NCBI GenBank assembly: GCA_015499985.1
Contig: JAAAUF010000127.1
Location: 1-18,769 of the forward strand
Direction: 5' to 3'
Length of the DNA: 18,769 bases
Source: Haplosporangium gracile
Taxonomy: Eukaryota; Mortierellomycota; Mortierellomycetes; Mortierellales; Mortierellaceae
A program made the position numbers and the translations under genes. The notes beneath the pieces were generated by a model. That model had not been told where the DNA came from and did no database searches. It saw only the letters and a list, made by a program, of their open reading frames with translations. Shown here piece after piece: positions 9,597 through 18,769 of the stretch (position 1 is its first letter; each line of letters begins with the position of its first letter).

Positions 9597-9630
9597 CTGA
9601 TAAGAACACAAGAAAAAGTTGCCTTATCAG
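9597..9630. repeat. Inverted GATA-motif pair (CTGATAAG ... CTTATCAG)
   Basis: Perfect 8-bp inverted repeat: CTGATAAG at 9597-9604 and CTTATCAG at 9623-9630, with an 18-base spacer. Each arm is an extended GATA-factor site, so this could be a hairpin or a paired binding site for fungal nitrogen/iron GATA regulators. No gene start is close, so the role is unknown. Confidence 0.4.
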
Positions 9631-9931
9631 ATTGTTTTTGCTATTTGATGATTGCGCCTCACACTGGTTTAGATCCTAGTCCTGATCCTGTTCCAGACCC
9701 TGTTCTAGTTCCTAAGTAGGGAGACCCAAAAAAGGCATTCAGGGCCTTCAACCACAGCGCAACAATGTCACGTAAATTCTTGGTCCTGTTTACTCTTTTA
9801 CTCTTTAGGGTTGATCCAGTAGTTGCTTGCACTGTTTGCTTTATGGGTAGGTAAGGGTGTAAGCCTTCTTTCTAGTTTCCAACTACGAGCGGTCTAGGGA
9901 AGCATGTTTTTAGATATGACACGGAAATTGG

Positions 9932-10114
9932 TCCCTTAGGAATGTAACCAAGAACTAAAAAAAGCCTATCTTCTAACGTGTTTACACAAGAAAAAAACCA
10001 AAGGGCAATAAAGCAGCTACCATGTTATGATATTTTTTTTCTTCCTCCTCTCTTTGGTTTTTTTTTGGACATTCTTAAGGGATAGATAGAGAACCAAAAT
10101 AAAGATAGGCTTTT
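9932..10114. repeat. Cluster of three crossing inverted repeats
   Basis: Pair A: 9932-9945 with 10069-10082 (13 of 14 complementary; TCCCTTAGGAATGT on the left). Pair B: AAAAGCCTATCTT at 9960-9972 with AAGATAGGCTTTT at 10102-10114 (13 of 13). Pair C: 9991-10003 with 10052-10064 (13 of 13, but A/T-run rich). The order is A B C C' A' B', so C nests inside A while B crosses A. This is not a simple hairpin or terminal inverted repeat. It could be a rearranged miniature element or a structured RNA. Confidence 0.6.
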
Positions 10115-12465
10115 ATTTTCGCTTACTCTCATTCGTTCTTCTCTGGTGCAGTTCATGTGAAAAGGGGAGATAGAGAAGGGGGATGCGTCTGTCCGAAGGG
10201 ATAGGAAGGACTTTTTTTATTTCAGCTTTTGAAGCAACCAGGAGGGGTGAGGGAAAGAGAAGGAGGTGTTTGGATTATACCCAAACTGATAATGAAGGAA
10301 AAGGAAAAATAAACAAAATAACAGTAAGAAAGACCCAACATATGCACACGAGTGGTCCCCTCCTAACCCTTGTCCTTCCTTCTTATTTCGCTTTTGTTCT
10401 GTGTCGTGAAAATGTCCCTTGCATGTTGTCAGGCATGTGTATCATGTGTACCGTGCCCAAAAATAAGACATTTGCTTTGCTACAACGTTTTTTTTTCTTT
10501 TTTTTTTTTTTTGTTGCGCCGATAGACGTCTATCGCAGGCTGATGCAAGGTGTTTGTCGGTGGCCTTGCCTATCCTGCCGTCTGCCGTGGTTTTGAGTCA
10601 TATCACACGACATACAACGCAAGCCTTATGCCTATCAGTTATAATATTACAGTGTCAATATTGAACTCTCCTCTTTCCTCCTCCTCTCCTTCATAATTCA
10701 TTTTTACTTTTTTCTTCGCTTCTTATTCCTCCTCTTGATAGCTTAGCCGGGATTTATGCATTATTCTGGACTCTCCGGCTTCATGCGCCTCTTCCCCTTC
10801 TAACCCGATGTGGCATATACTGAATCCAAAAATCGCAACTCGAGAAAAAAAAAATGAGATTGGGTTCTTTTCCTTGCCTCTTACATGAAAAAAGTTAAAG
10901 AGCTAGCTACTCCCATTTTCGCGCTAATTATATGGCATAACGCTCTGGGTAGCTACTTGAGTGCGCGCGAGAAGGTGATTACTGAAGGGGAAAAGGGCTA
11001 TCTGGTATTTTCTCAACGCCTCGTCATTTCCTGTTTCGCCTTGAATGAATGATCGAAAGGGAGACTCGGATCTCGATCTAGAATAGCAAAGACAGCTGAA
11101 ACAAAAGATCTACCCCTTTCAACATTGACCACACACGTCCACCTTTTTTTTTGATTCTGATGCAATAGAAGTTTTGTATGGTGCAAGTGACCAACCAAAA
11201 ACAGAGCATTGAATGTCTTGAATGGATGGATGTGGTGGATCTTCCTTTTTACACGTATACTGATGTTCTAACTCTTTTTTCTTTCCTATTTCTCTTACCT
11301 TGTCTCCTTCTTCTTTGCTGCACCATTGCGGACGTATTTTTCTGTCGTATTGTGTTACAAGAGGTGTGGCATGAAGGTGGGTGTGAGGACATCCACTCAT
11401 CCGCCCATTGTTCGTTCGTTTCGTTTCGTTTTCGTACGAAGAAAAAAATAATGGCCAATGCTCTGTTCCTTTTGTTTCCACGTATTCCTTCATAAAAGGG
11501 ATTTCTTTTCATGTTTTTCTTTATTGTATCGGATCATGCGATTCAGTCGTTATTTTTTCATGGGTACCTTCTCGTAAGACAACAAAACAACAAAGCCCAT
11601 CTAATGACGGAAGAAAGTCGAGGTCATCTTTGTGTCTTTTACAGGATAATCGTGGCAAAAGGAAAGACATAACCATGGACATATTTTCGCTCTCTCTTCG
11701 TTGTTGCCCCAGGTTTGTTTTGGTTGAGCTTTGATCACATTTTTTTCTTACAGTACTCCTTTTGATCCAATGGGTCGATGCACGCGAACAAACTACTAGT
11801 AGAAATGAATGCTGTGAGAAGAATATAATCGCCTGTTTAGACAACAAAGAGCAACAACAAAAGCAACGACAAGGGTTCAAACAAGCGTGACCGTCACCAT
11901 CACCATCATCATTATCATTATCTATCAAGTCAGTCGAGATTCCTGGCGAAAGAAGAAAGAAGTTCTTAAGTCAATGTTGAACGAGAAAGAGTACGTGTCA
12001 ATTCTAGTTATCTCATCGTCTAGACCGTGGGTAAAACGCGTTTGTTTACGTGTCCTCGCTCCTCTGTCACTTACCTATCAGCGAATAATGACCCTTTCTA
12101 CAAATGCGTCTTTTGTAATGACCAAAGAAGACAAAGGACCAAACGAGAAACAGAGAGAAAAGGAATGTGTAATGGTTTGTCAACTATTTTTTTTTCCCTC
12201 ATCCCATTAAAACCCCCTATACATATTCACTTTTGCCCCAGCAAAAAAAAATAAATCACAAAAATAAAAAATGGACCGGGTCAGGGTTTGCGGATTGCGC
12301 ACGAGTACCTTCCTACAGGTTCACATTCGAAAGTCAAAGTAACAAAAGTGAATACGTCCATAGACGTAAAACTTTGGACGGGCTTTCCCTTCCCGTTGCT
12401 TACATGTTATAACAAACAAGGAACGCCAGCATGACCAAAAATCCTATATTTCGCCACTTTGAGCT

Positions 12466-12494
12466 GGCTGACTGGCCGACTGGCTGACTGGCGC
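12466..12494. repeat. Short GACTGGCT-type tandem array
   Basis: Degenerate 8-bp units around CTGGCTGACTGGCCGACTGG. A related (CTGG)n array occurs at 12676-12698. These are simple low-complexity repeats in non-coding DNA. Confidence 0.7.
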
Positions 12495-12675
12495 TCGCCG
12501 GACCGGGCCGTAGCCGTAAGGTAGGGCAGGCAGTTTATCCACTTTCTCACTCGCTATCCTTTTTCTCCCATACCTATTCTTGTTGCGGAACCATTCACTC
12601 CGCTCCTTTCTCTTTAAAACCCTTATTAGGGGAGAAAACGAAATAGGGAGTAAGTAGGTAGGCAACAGGGGGGCG

Positions 12676-12698
12676 GACTGGCTGGCTGGCTGGCTGGT
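12676..12698. repeat. CTGG tetranucleotide array
   Basis: About five CTGG/GGCT units in a row, related in sequence to the GACTGGCT array 200 bases earlier. Non-coding. Confidence 0.7.
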
Positions 12699-13432
12699 CT
12701 CTTTTCTTGAATAAGGGGAAGGAATCTATAGCTCTTCTCATAATTCTCTCTATGGTGAGATGAATACAAAGGGGTGGCAGAGGGGCACGGGTCAATTGAA
12801 GGTGTCGGAGTCCCCGTTCTTGCCCCCTTCTTTTGTTTTAGTTTGAATGAATGAAAACTGCATGTACACCTCTCCACTCTCACTCCATCCCATTTGCTTG
12901 ACGCTTTTGGGCAATTGGATCAAGGGGCGAATCGACGGGGAAGAGGGTGAAAAGGGAAAAAAAGACGCGATCTGCGCAAAAACTAATTTGTTCGCACAGG
13001 ACAACAAGGGATGGAAGCTTACGACAAGAACAAGGACAAGGATAAGGCATGTGTTTCTCCCTACTCTGCTTTCCGAAGGAAGGAAACGACCAAGGGCAAT
13101 GATCCTGTTCAATCAAAGCATGCGTGCTTCCATCGGAGTGTTTTTCAATAGCAGTGCAGTGCAGACAGATAGTTTTTGCGTTTGTTTGGTTGTTCATCCT
13201 TCTTGCAAAGAAGGAGTTATTATTGATAGAATAAAGAATGAATGTCTAATATACAGGAGCTGATTGGGTATGAAAGGCTAACTAACGATTTTTTTCTGAA
13301 GGTTTTTGTTATATACAGGGCGAGAAAAAGAGAGTAGACCAAGAAAAGAGACTAAAAGTACAGCAATGGGGAATGCAAGGGTTTGTTGTTGTTGGTTTCG
13401 TTGAGGTGTGGGTAAGGTTAGACTTGGATTGT

Positions 13433-13985
13433 CTACCAGAAGAAACCGCCCTTCTTGTTCGTTGCTGTGCTGGCTGTCGTCGTCATGGTGTACTGAGGCC
13501 CTGTGGTCGACTTGCGGCGCAAGTCAGCAAAGTCGGCTCCATGGATGTTATGTGCTGCGGGGTGGCCGAGAGAGAAGGAGGGAGGCGAGATACGACCGGA
13601 AGAGGTCTTGTTGTAGAGGTAGTTGGTCATGGGCGAAGTTGGTGGCGAAGGATAAGCATTGTGGTTGGATGAGTTGACGCTGGACAAGGTGGGTGAAGAC
13701 ATGGGCGAAGAGGAAATAGACTTCTGACGAGGGAAGCCCTGAAGGTCGGCGGGGTACTTGTAACCGAGGTCTGTGTGTGAAGCCAAGGCATCAGCCTTTT
13801 TGCAGCGGTCTGAGCAGTAGAGACTTGACTATTGAAGGAAGGACAAAGAAAAGGTAGGGTTAGTTTTCAATTGCTTTTAGAGTATTGCACATGGTTGGAA
13901 GGAGAGAAGGGAAAAGGTGGAAGAGCCTTACCTCCCAGGCGAGGGGAATATGCTGTTCGCAAACGGGGCACCAGTTAAGATCCAT
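13433..13985 (-). CDS. Ecl1-family lifespan/starvation factor (short zinc-binding protein), two exons
   Basis: Exon 1 is 13932-13985 and exon 2 is 13433-13828, with a 103-base intron (GTAAGG donor, AATAG acceptor), giving 149 residues. The start MDLNWCPVCEQHIPLAWE joins in phase to SSLYCSDRCKKADALASHTD. This yields the family's C6-x2-C9 ... YC23-S-x2-C27 zinc-binding signature directly after an MDL-type start. In yeasts Ecl1-type proteins extend chronological lifespan and respond to sulfur, zinc or amino-acid starvation. The rest (about residues 40-149) is Ser/Pro/Thr-rich and probably disordered, ending in GGFFW. The only nearby alternative acceptor (AAG, five bases on) would break the frame, so the splice is well set. 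A TATA box sits upstream. The family call rests on the Cys pattern and start; the cellular role is inferred from yeast. Confidence 0.88.
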
Positions 13986-14229
13986 TGTAGATATTGTTGT
14001 TGTTCGTAGGAGAGAGTGTGTATGTGCGAGAGAGAGTGCGCGGTAAGAAGCAAAGGCCCTTTGTTGTTGTTGATATGAGCGAGGGTATGAGTGGTAATGA
14101 GGAAAGTCTCGTTGCTGGTTTGAGGTAGCAAAAGTGTAGAAAGTTGTTTGTGCTGTGAGTGAAGAACCAGAATAAAAGTAGTAGAAAACAACAAGAGAAA
14201 AAGAAAAGGATGTGGGGGGAGTGCGCTGG
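13986..14229 (-). other. Probable 5' untranslated region of the Ecl1-type gene
   Basis: On the coding strand this is CAACAA/CACTC-rich with no coding pattern. It lies between the TATA box and the ATG, so a leader of about 200 bases is expected. Small open frames in it look incidental. Confidence 0.4.
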
Positions 14230-14237
14230 TATTTATA
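14230..14237 (-). promoter_or_regulatory. TATA box (TATAAATA) of the Ecl1-type gene
   Basis: Perfect TATAAATA on the minus strand, 245 bases upstream of the start codon at 13985. Transcription would begin roughly 30 or more bases nearer the gene. Confidence 0.55.
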
Positions 14238-15089
14238 ATGGACCTGTCCATAAATCAATCACATATGAATGGAAAAGGCGTATTATCGTATCTGACTCGA
14301 CAAGGTTGACAAACACATTTGCACCCATATTGTTAACACGGTGCGATACGATTGAATAGAACTTGAATAGGATAACAAATTGTTCATGGTGAGTAATCTG
14401 TACGCAAGAGAACGCAAGGGGTTGCACCATTGAATAGGCTTGTTGAATAGAAGATATTGTTATTGTATTGTTTTCGCTATTTAATGCCTTTTTGGCATAA
14501 TAGAGGTGACTAACTGCGTTGCTGATTTACTCCTGGCTGGCCGAATCCTCGTCTCTGATTCGTCCATTGACCCAGAATGACTCTTTTCGAGCAGAGCCGA
14601 ATTCTCTTTTCTTATTGTTAATACCTGATATTTTGACCTTGGCTTGGCTTGATTCCTTTTCATACAACTTTCTTTTTCTTTCTTTTCTTGGTATGGTATG
14701 ACAACAGCAGCCAAGCAAACAGCACCATCCCCCCACCTTGCCTGGTCCATTCGCAAAAATACGGATATATATGAACAACTGCTTAGCGGCTAAGAAAAAC
14801 CCCTAAGCTGGCTCAAGCGAATAAAGCCAGTCTGCCAGTCTGCCCCGTTGTAGTGCCTGAGCTAGGGTGAGAGAGAAATAGATAAAAAAGTGGACCGAAG
14901 AGAGAGATATATCAGGAGCCATCTAATAAAATTCTTCTTGTTTGTGCCTGGCCTATTGTCCAATTGCACCACTCGTGCCAACGTGCTCTACGGTCAAAAT
15001 CGGCCATTCTCGCTTGCACGAACCATCCCTGTCCATCCTCACTGGGTGAAATCCAGTGACCCACTCATAACAACACCTATAGCACCCAC
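14238..15089. other. Intergenic stretch, no gene recognised
   Basis: About 850 bases without convincing coding sequence. It contains short CCAGTCTG direct repeats near 14827-14841 and A/T-rich runs. It should include upstream promoter sequence of the minus-strand Ecl1-type gene. Confidence 0.45.
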
Positions 15090-15392
15090 TCACTCCTTAT
15101 AGATGTTGTTTTTTGATCGATGTATTGTCCCTTCATCTACTTGTAACGTGTCGCTGTCGTTGTCACCATCTGTCAGCAAAAGGGCTACAAGCATTGCATA
15201 TCCAATTGCTGTGCCCACAAGCTGCGGCCAATACAGTCACCCTGTTCTAATCATTTGATTGTATGTCGCCACCACCACCTAACTCCAAAGGAACATGCTG
15301 GCAATTGCTAGAACAATCCCCTGGATATTCGCCGCAGTGCAGAAAAGAAATGCGGCAAAGTCAACGCTTGCTGGAGGCGCTAATTGATCCAT
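15090..15392 (-). CDS. Possible small two-helix membrane protein, two exons
   Basis: Tentative. Exon 1 (15284-15392) starts at an ATG in a good context (ACACCATGG) and encodes MDQLAPPASVDFAAF, then a hydrophobic stretch ending FLW. A 75-base intron (15209-15283, GTTAGG donor, CACAG acceptor, TGAC branch-like site) leads to exon 2 (15090-15208), encoding IGYAMLVALLLTDGD and a charged tail. The result is 75 residues with two membrane segments. Against it: a nearer CAG acceptor would be met first by the scanning machinery, no family is recognised, and a minus-strand gene here crowds the expected first exon of the transporter. Confidence 0.25.
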
Positions 15393-15885
15393 GGTGTCTT
15401 CCAACCTTCCAACCTGTGATCCGCCTCCGATCGTATTCGACTCAAGGAAGTGAACAATTGCCCTTCTTTTCACTTTCTCACGCGCCAGCTAGCTTTACTC
15501 TCAATGAGAAATTCATATACTTTTCAGTTGTCAGCGGCCGTCACTTAGTTCTTTCAACCTGTCTGTCTAAAAAATTCCTTCCAGAATGTACTTTCTTCTA
15601 GTGATGTGCGCAGGAACAATCACGAATTTATTTCCTTTAAAGTCGACGATGGCCTGCGACTCAAAAGGAGAGCAAAAGTAGCACCCATTTGGGGAATATC
15701 CGTGTGCAAAAATTATTATTGTTTTTCATATGGGAAAATAGTGTTCCGCCTGTTGCCTGCGTCTGGTCGCTGACAAAAAAAAAAAAAAAGTGGACTTTGA
15801 AGCTGCTTTTCCTGATAATCTTGTTTTCTCCTCAAGATCTTTTTGTACCTTACTGACCTTTTTTTTTGGTACCGAACTTTATTAG
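15393..15885. other. Upstream of the transporter; first exon not settled
   Basis: The transporter's first exon should lie here or further upstream. A possible piece ends at 15844: on the plus strand 15795-15844 reads KLLFLIILFSPQDLF and joins in phase across a 41-base intron (GTACCT donor, CTGAC branch, ATTAG acceptor at 15885). Its length fits the first membrane helix of VMAT-type proteins. However, the intron is very short, the frame upstream runs through a 15-base A run, and no in-frame start codon is clear. Confidence 0.3.
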
Positions 15886-18734
15886 GTTGTATACGGAGTA
15901 GTGGTCCCCATCTTGCCTGACATTGTTAAAAACCGCCTCGGAGGAACCTCTAGAGAGGTTGGACTTCTCTTCGCCTGCTACGGTAAGGCTTGTACACTTT
16001 CTTCGTTGTCGACTAACAACAACCACAAAAACAACAGCAACTAAGGCGGATGGACAGACATTCAATGATCGGCTTGTTTTTCCTTTGACTCGTTCGCCCA
16101 AATTAGAGAGAAGCTCGGGTCTATCTCTCTTTCTCTCTTTCTCCCTTCCTTGCTCTCATTCATTCCTTGTAAAATGAGGTCAACAACCATGTGACTCTTG
16201 TGAAACCCGAAGGAGACGAACACATCCACACACACGTTCACAGCCAACAACAATGTACTCTTTTTTTTTTATGTTAACGGAGATACGACCAACGCCGAGA
16301 ATGGATCCCCTTCATGCTATCTACCCTCGAGATAGACGATTAAGGAAAAGCACAAGAATAGAAGAAGGATACACTTAGGATGAGAAACAAGGAAAAAGAA
16401 AGTGAAAGATCATCTGCTAACTGGACATGGCATGATCGAAGGAGGGAAGTTGAAATGACGGAGCGAAGGAGGGGAAAGAAGGATATGACACAAGGAGCGA
16501 ACACTGACCCGTTGATAGCTATGAGGACACGCAGCGAAGCAAGCAGGAAACAACGGATAAATCATACCATAGGACAGAGGATTGCGAAGACATGGAACAA
16601 ATGTCTGTCAATGTAATATGACCTATTGACTAACGTATCTTTTTTTTATTCTTTGGGTCATTCAGCGATTGGATTGTTGGCATCTACTCCTGTCTTTGCC
16701 ATCATGAGTGACAAATATCAGAACCGGAGGGTAAGGACGAACAATTCCTAACCATCTACAACAACGCAGAGCACTGGATCCCTCGAACGATGTTGATTTC
16801 GACCCGTTAGAAGAATGAACAAAAACGAACATGAATTCTCCAGGGAGTGGAGCAGACCTCGTCACCCCACCCTCTCCACTCGGTCGTATTCTTTCTTGAC
16901 AACTTTCATTCTCTTTCCTCGGACAACTATTATTCGCTCGACACAGGCGCCTTCCTCTTTGCGGCCAAGGAAGGAATGATGATAGATTAAGCAGACGATT
17001 AGGATCATGTGTTTCCCGCCTACCAGAGTCCACGGTTTTATTTTATTTTATTTTAGAGTCGCGCAGAAATTTGCGTAGCGCATATCATGCGATGTCATGC
17101 AAGGTCATCTCCATTCTTTTGAAGATTTGTCTTTGTGGTGATGCTGACCACCATACCTGCTCTCTTATGTTTTCTCACTGAATAGATCCCCATGATGGTC
17201 GGAATGCTTGGACTTGCAGTCGCCACCATCGGATTCTCGCTCGCAAGCAATTACTGGGTTCTCATCCTCGCCAGAATCGGACAAGGATCTGCCGGCGGTG
17301 CCTCCTGGTATGATCTTATCCACAACTCTTTCTCTCTATTTCACGGCTCAAAGTTAAGGAAAACTTTACTGACTTTGATATCCTATCCTCCTATTGCCAA
17401 TGACCAAAAAAAAAAAAAAATAGGACGATTGGATTGGGATTGCTGGCGGATGTATACCCTCCAGACAACTTGGGTGTGGTGATGGGCGCGACAATGACGG
17501 CAAACGCGGTCGGATTCATGTTGGGACCCATGGTGGGAGGATACCTATACGAGTACCACGGATACAGCGCCCCCTTCATCTTTTGCGCAGGATTGGCTAT
17601 CCTGGACTTTTTGTGCATCGTCTTCATTGCCGAGCCTGAGAAGAAGAAGGTCGCTGCGGTCAAGGTCGATCAGAACGAGGGAGCTGCTTCTAGTGCAAGA
17701 GAGCAGGAAGTGGACGGTTTAACTGTCCATGACCCATCGACGACAACTGTTGTTGCGGTTGAAAGGACTGCAGCTGCCATTTCGAACCCTCAACACGCTC
17801 AGGAGATTTTGGACGATGGCCTGCACCATCAGGAGCACGTTGAGAAGAAGAATGCTACTCAGCATCAGGCAGGCGAATCATCGGGATATTCGAGCAGTTA
17901 TGGAGCGACGTCTAGTTCTGCGTCTTCTTTACTCTTATCATCGGATGATGCACCTTTGAACGAGACTGCCAAGGATGAGGGCGCAGGAATTGACGTGTCG
18001 ATGTTTGAGATTGCCAGCAACTGGACCATTACCTGCTGTCTCCTCGCTACCTTTGTCGCCGCTAGTGTCTTCTCCGGTACGTTAGCATGTTTATTTGTAG
18101 GCGCTGTTAAAAAAATGTTATCGTGTTTTTTTAAAACCATCGATAGCGTGGCAAGGACTAACTATCATACTTCAATTCAATCTGTGTAGGACTCGAGCCG
18201 GTTTTGCCTTTGTATTTGGAAGAGTTGTTGGGTGCAGGCCCCACACAGACAGGACTCATCTTTCTGGCCGCCATCTTTCCAACGCTTTTCTCTTCTGTCA
18301 TCGGATACTACGCCGACAAGATTGGTCACTTCTACATCTCTCTCCTGGGAATGGCCATCTTTGCCGTCGCAACATTCTCGCTCTCCGTTCCCAAGACCTT
18401 CCTTTCCTTCATCCTGCCCCTGGCCCTCTTCGGTCTCGGCTCCTCGACCATCTTGACACCCCTCCTCCCAGCCATGGCAGACGTGGTCAATAAGAAGGGC
18501 TGGAATGGGTATGCAAAGACCTACGCGTTGTACAACATGACTTATTCTCTATCGATGGCTGTAGGCCCAATCTTGGCGGGTTTTATCTTTGAGGACTTTG
18601 GATTCTGGTGGACGATGGTCATGTTTGGAATCATGATTGTTGTGGCAACACCCATTATTTTCACGGCGCAGATTGCCCAGGTTCTTGCAAAGTGGAGAGG
18701 TGCTTCTTGTACTAGCGATGCCATCAGCGCATAA
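15886..18734 (+). CDS. MFS transporter, DHA1/vesicular-amine-transporter-like (SLC18-like); 5' end incomplete
   Basis: Exons 15886-15982, 16666-16730, 17186-17307, 17424-18076 and 18190-18734 join in phase into 493 residues; the first exon is unresolved. Family marks: VVYGVVVPILPDIV at the end of helix 1; GLLASTPVFAIMSDKYQNRR (MFS motif A, loop 2-3); LILARIGQGSAGGASW (helix 4); GFMLGPMVGG (motif C of 12-helix drug:H+ antiporters, helix 5); GLEPVLPLYLEE (the LEPxLP signature of VMAT-type proteins, helix 7); GYYADKIGH (motif-A copy, loop 8-9). A long Ser/His/Glu-rich loop separates the two six-helix halves. It should be a proton-coupled exporter of amines or drugs in the plasma or vacuolar membrane; the substrate cannot be read. 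Introns after exons 1-5 listed are 683, 455, 116 and 113 bases, with CTAAC/GACTAAC branch sites before several acceptors. The acceptor at 17423 follows 15 A's. Confidence 0.9.
15983..16665 (+). other. Unusually long intron (683 bases) of the transporter gene
   Basis: GTAAGG donor, GACTAAC branch site at about 16628-16634 and TTCAG acceptor. The joined protein reads CYA-IGLLAS without a gap, so no exon is missing inside. The open frames within it are incidental. The next intron (16731-17185, 455 bases) is also long and holds a TTTTA repeat (about 17036-17055). Confidence 0.75.
17406..17423 (+). other. 3' splice site preceded by a 15-base A run
   Basis: The 116-base intron ends in A(15)TAG where a pyrimidine tract is usual; TGAC at 17401-17404 may be the branch site. 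The splice is required to give the intact GASW-TIGLGLLADVYP join, so the site is well placed. Confidence 0.7.
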
Positions 18735-18769
18735 ATAAGCGGCGCTTGTTATATAGTGTCTCCCCCCCC

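Larger units (their letters stand above)
8863..13432. other. Gene-poor 4.6-kb stretch
   Basis: I find no supportable coding region. The open frames are short, A/T-run-rich and lack codon bias or splice continuity. The stretch is rich in poly-A/T and purine or pyrimidine runs. It holds the inverted repeats and tandem repeats listed separately. No tRNA or rRNA was recognised. It may include untranslated regions or promoters of flanking genes, or non-coding transcripts that cannot be seen from sequence alone. Confidence 0.5.

Noticed and set aside
9583..9695. C/D-box snoRNA-like motifs (GTGATGA, CTGA, TTGATGA, CTGA)
   Set aside because: The first box spacing is only 7 bases, too short for a guide, and there is no terminal stem.
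10183..10596. 137-residue plus-strand open frame
   Set aside because: No codon bias, runs through a poly-T tract and shows no domain-like pattern.
11119..12254. Several overlapping open frames on both strands
   Set aside because: All are short, mutually overlapping, and rich in low-complexity sequence without splice continuity.
16380..16616. 78-residue open frame inside the transporter intron
   Set aside because: The flanking exons join in phase across a conserved MFS motif, so it is intronic and incidental.

Overview
The window looks like nuclear DNA of a fungus, most likely an early-diverging one of the Mortierella type. This is inferred from spliced genes with GT..AG introns and CTRAC-like branch sites, C-rich third codon positions in exons, T/A-rich spacers, a fungus-specific Ecl1-family gene and fungal-style alkaline ceramidase and DHA1/VMAT-like transporter genes. 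No rRNA, tRNA, bacterial operon, CRISPR array or transposase was seen.

Layout. 1-1156: no gene recognised. 1157-1453 (+): small secreted, Kex2-type precursor ending in a cysteine-rich, defensin-like (CS-alpha-beta-type) but strongly acidic peptide. 1861-4593 (-), convergent with it: intronless 910-residue single-pass membrane protein with acidic and Asn-Lys repeat tracts. 4993-6205 (-): alkaline ceramidase in two exons, with its whole catalytic and calcium site visible. 6838-8862 (+), divergent from the ceramidase: coding-looking tract broken by frameshifts and in-frame stops, probably a pseudogene. 8863-13432: about 4.6 kb with no supportable gene, holding a cluster of crossing inverted repeats (9932-10114), a palindromic GATA-motif pair and short GACTGGCT/CTGG arrays. 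13433-13985 (-): Ecl1-type lifespan/starvation factor in two exons, with an upstream TATA box. 15090-15392 (-): weakly supported two-exon gene for a tiny two-helix membrane protein. 15886-18734 (+): SLC18/VMAT-like MFS transporter in at least six exons, first exon not settled. The window stops in a C run.

The genes do not form a pathway. Ceramidase (sphingolipid breakdown), Ecl1 factor (starvation response) and MFS transporter (export) are ordinary fungal genes. The parts most worth a second look are the acidic cysteine-rich peptide with a basic propeptide, the broken gene, the Asn-Lys repeat protein and the inverted-repeat cluster.
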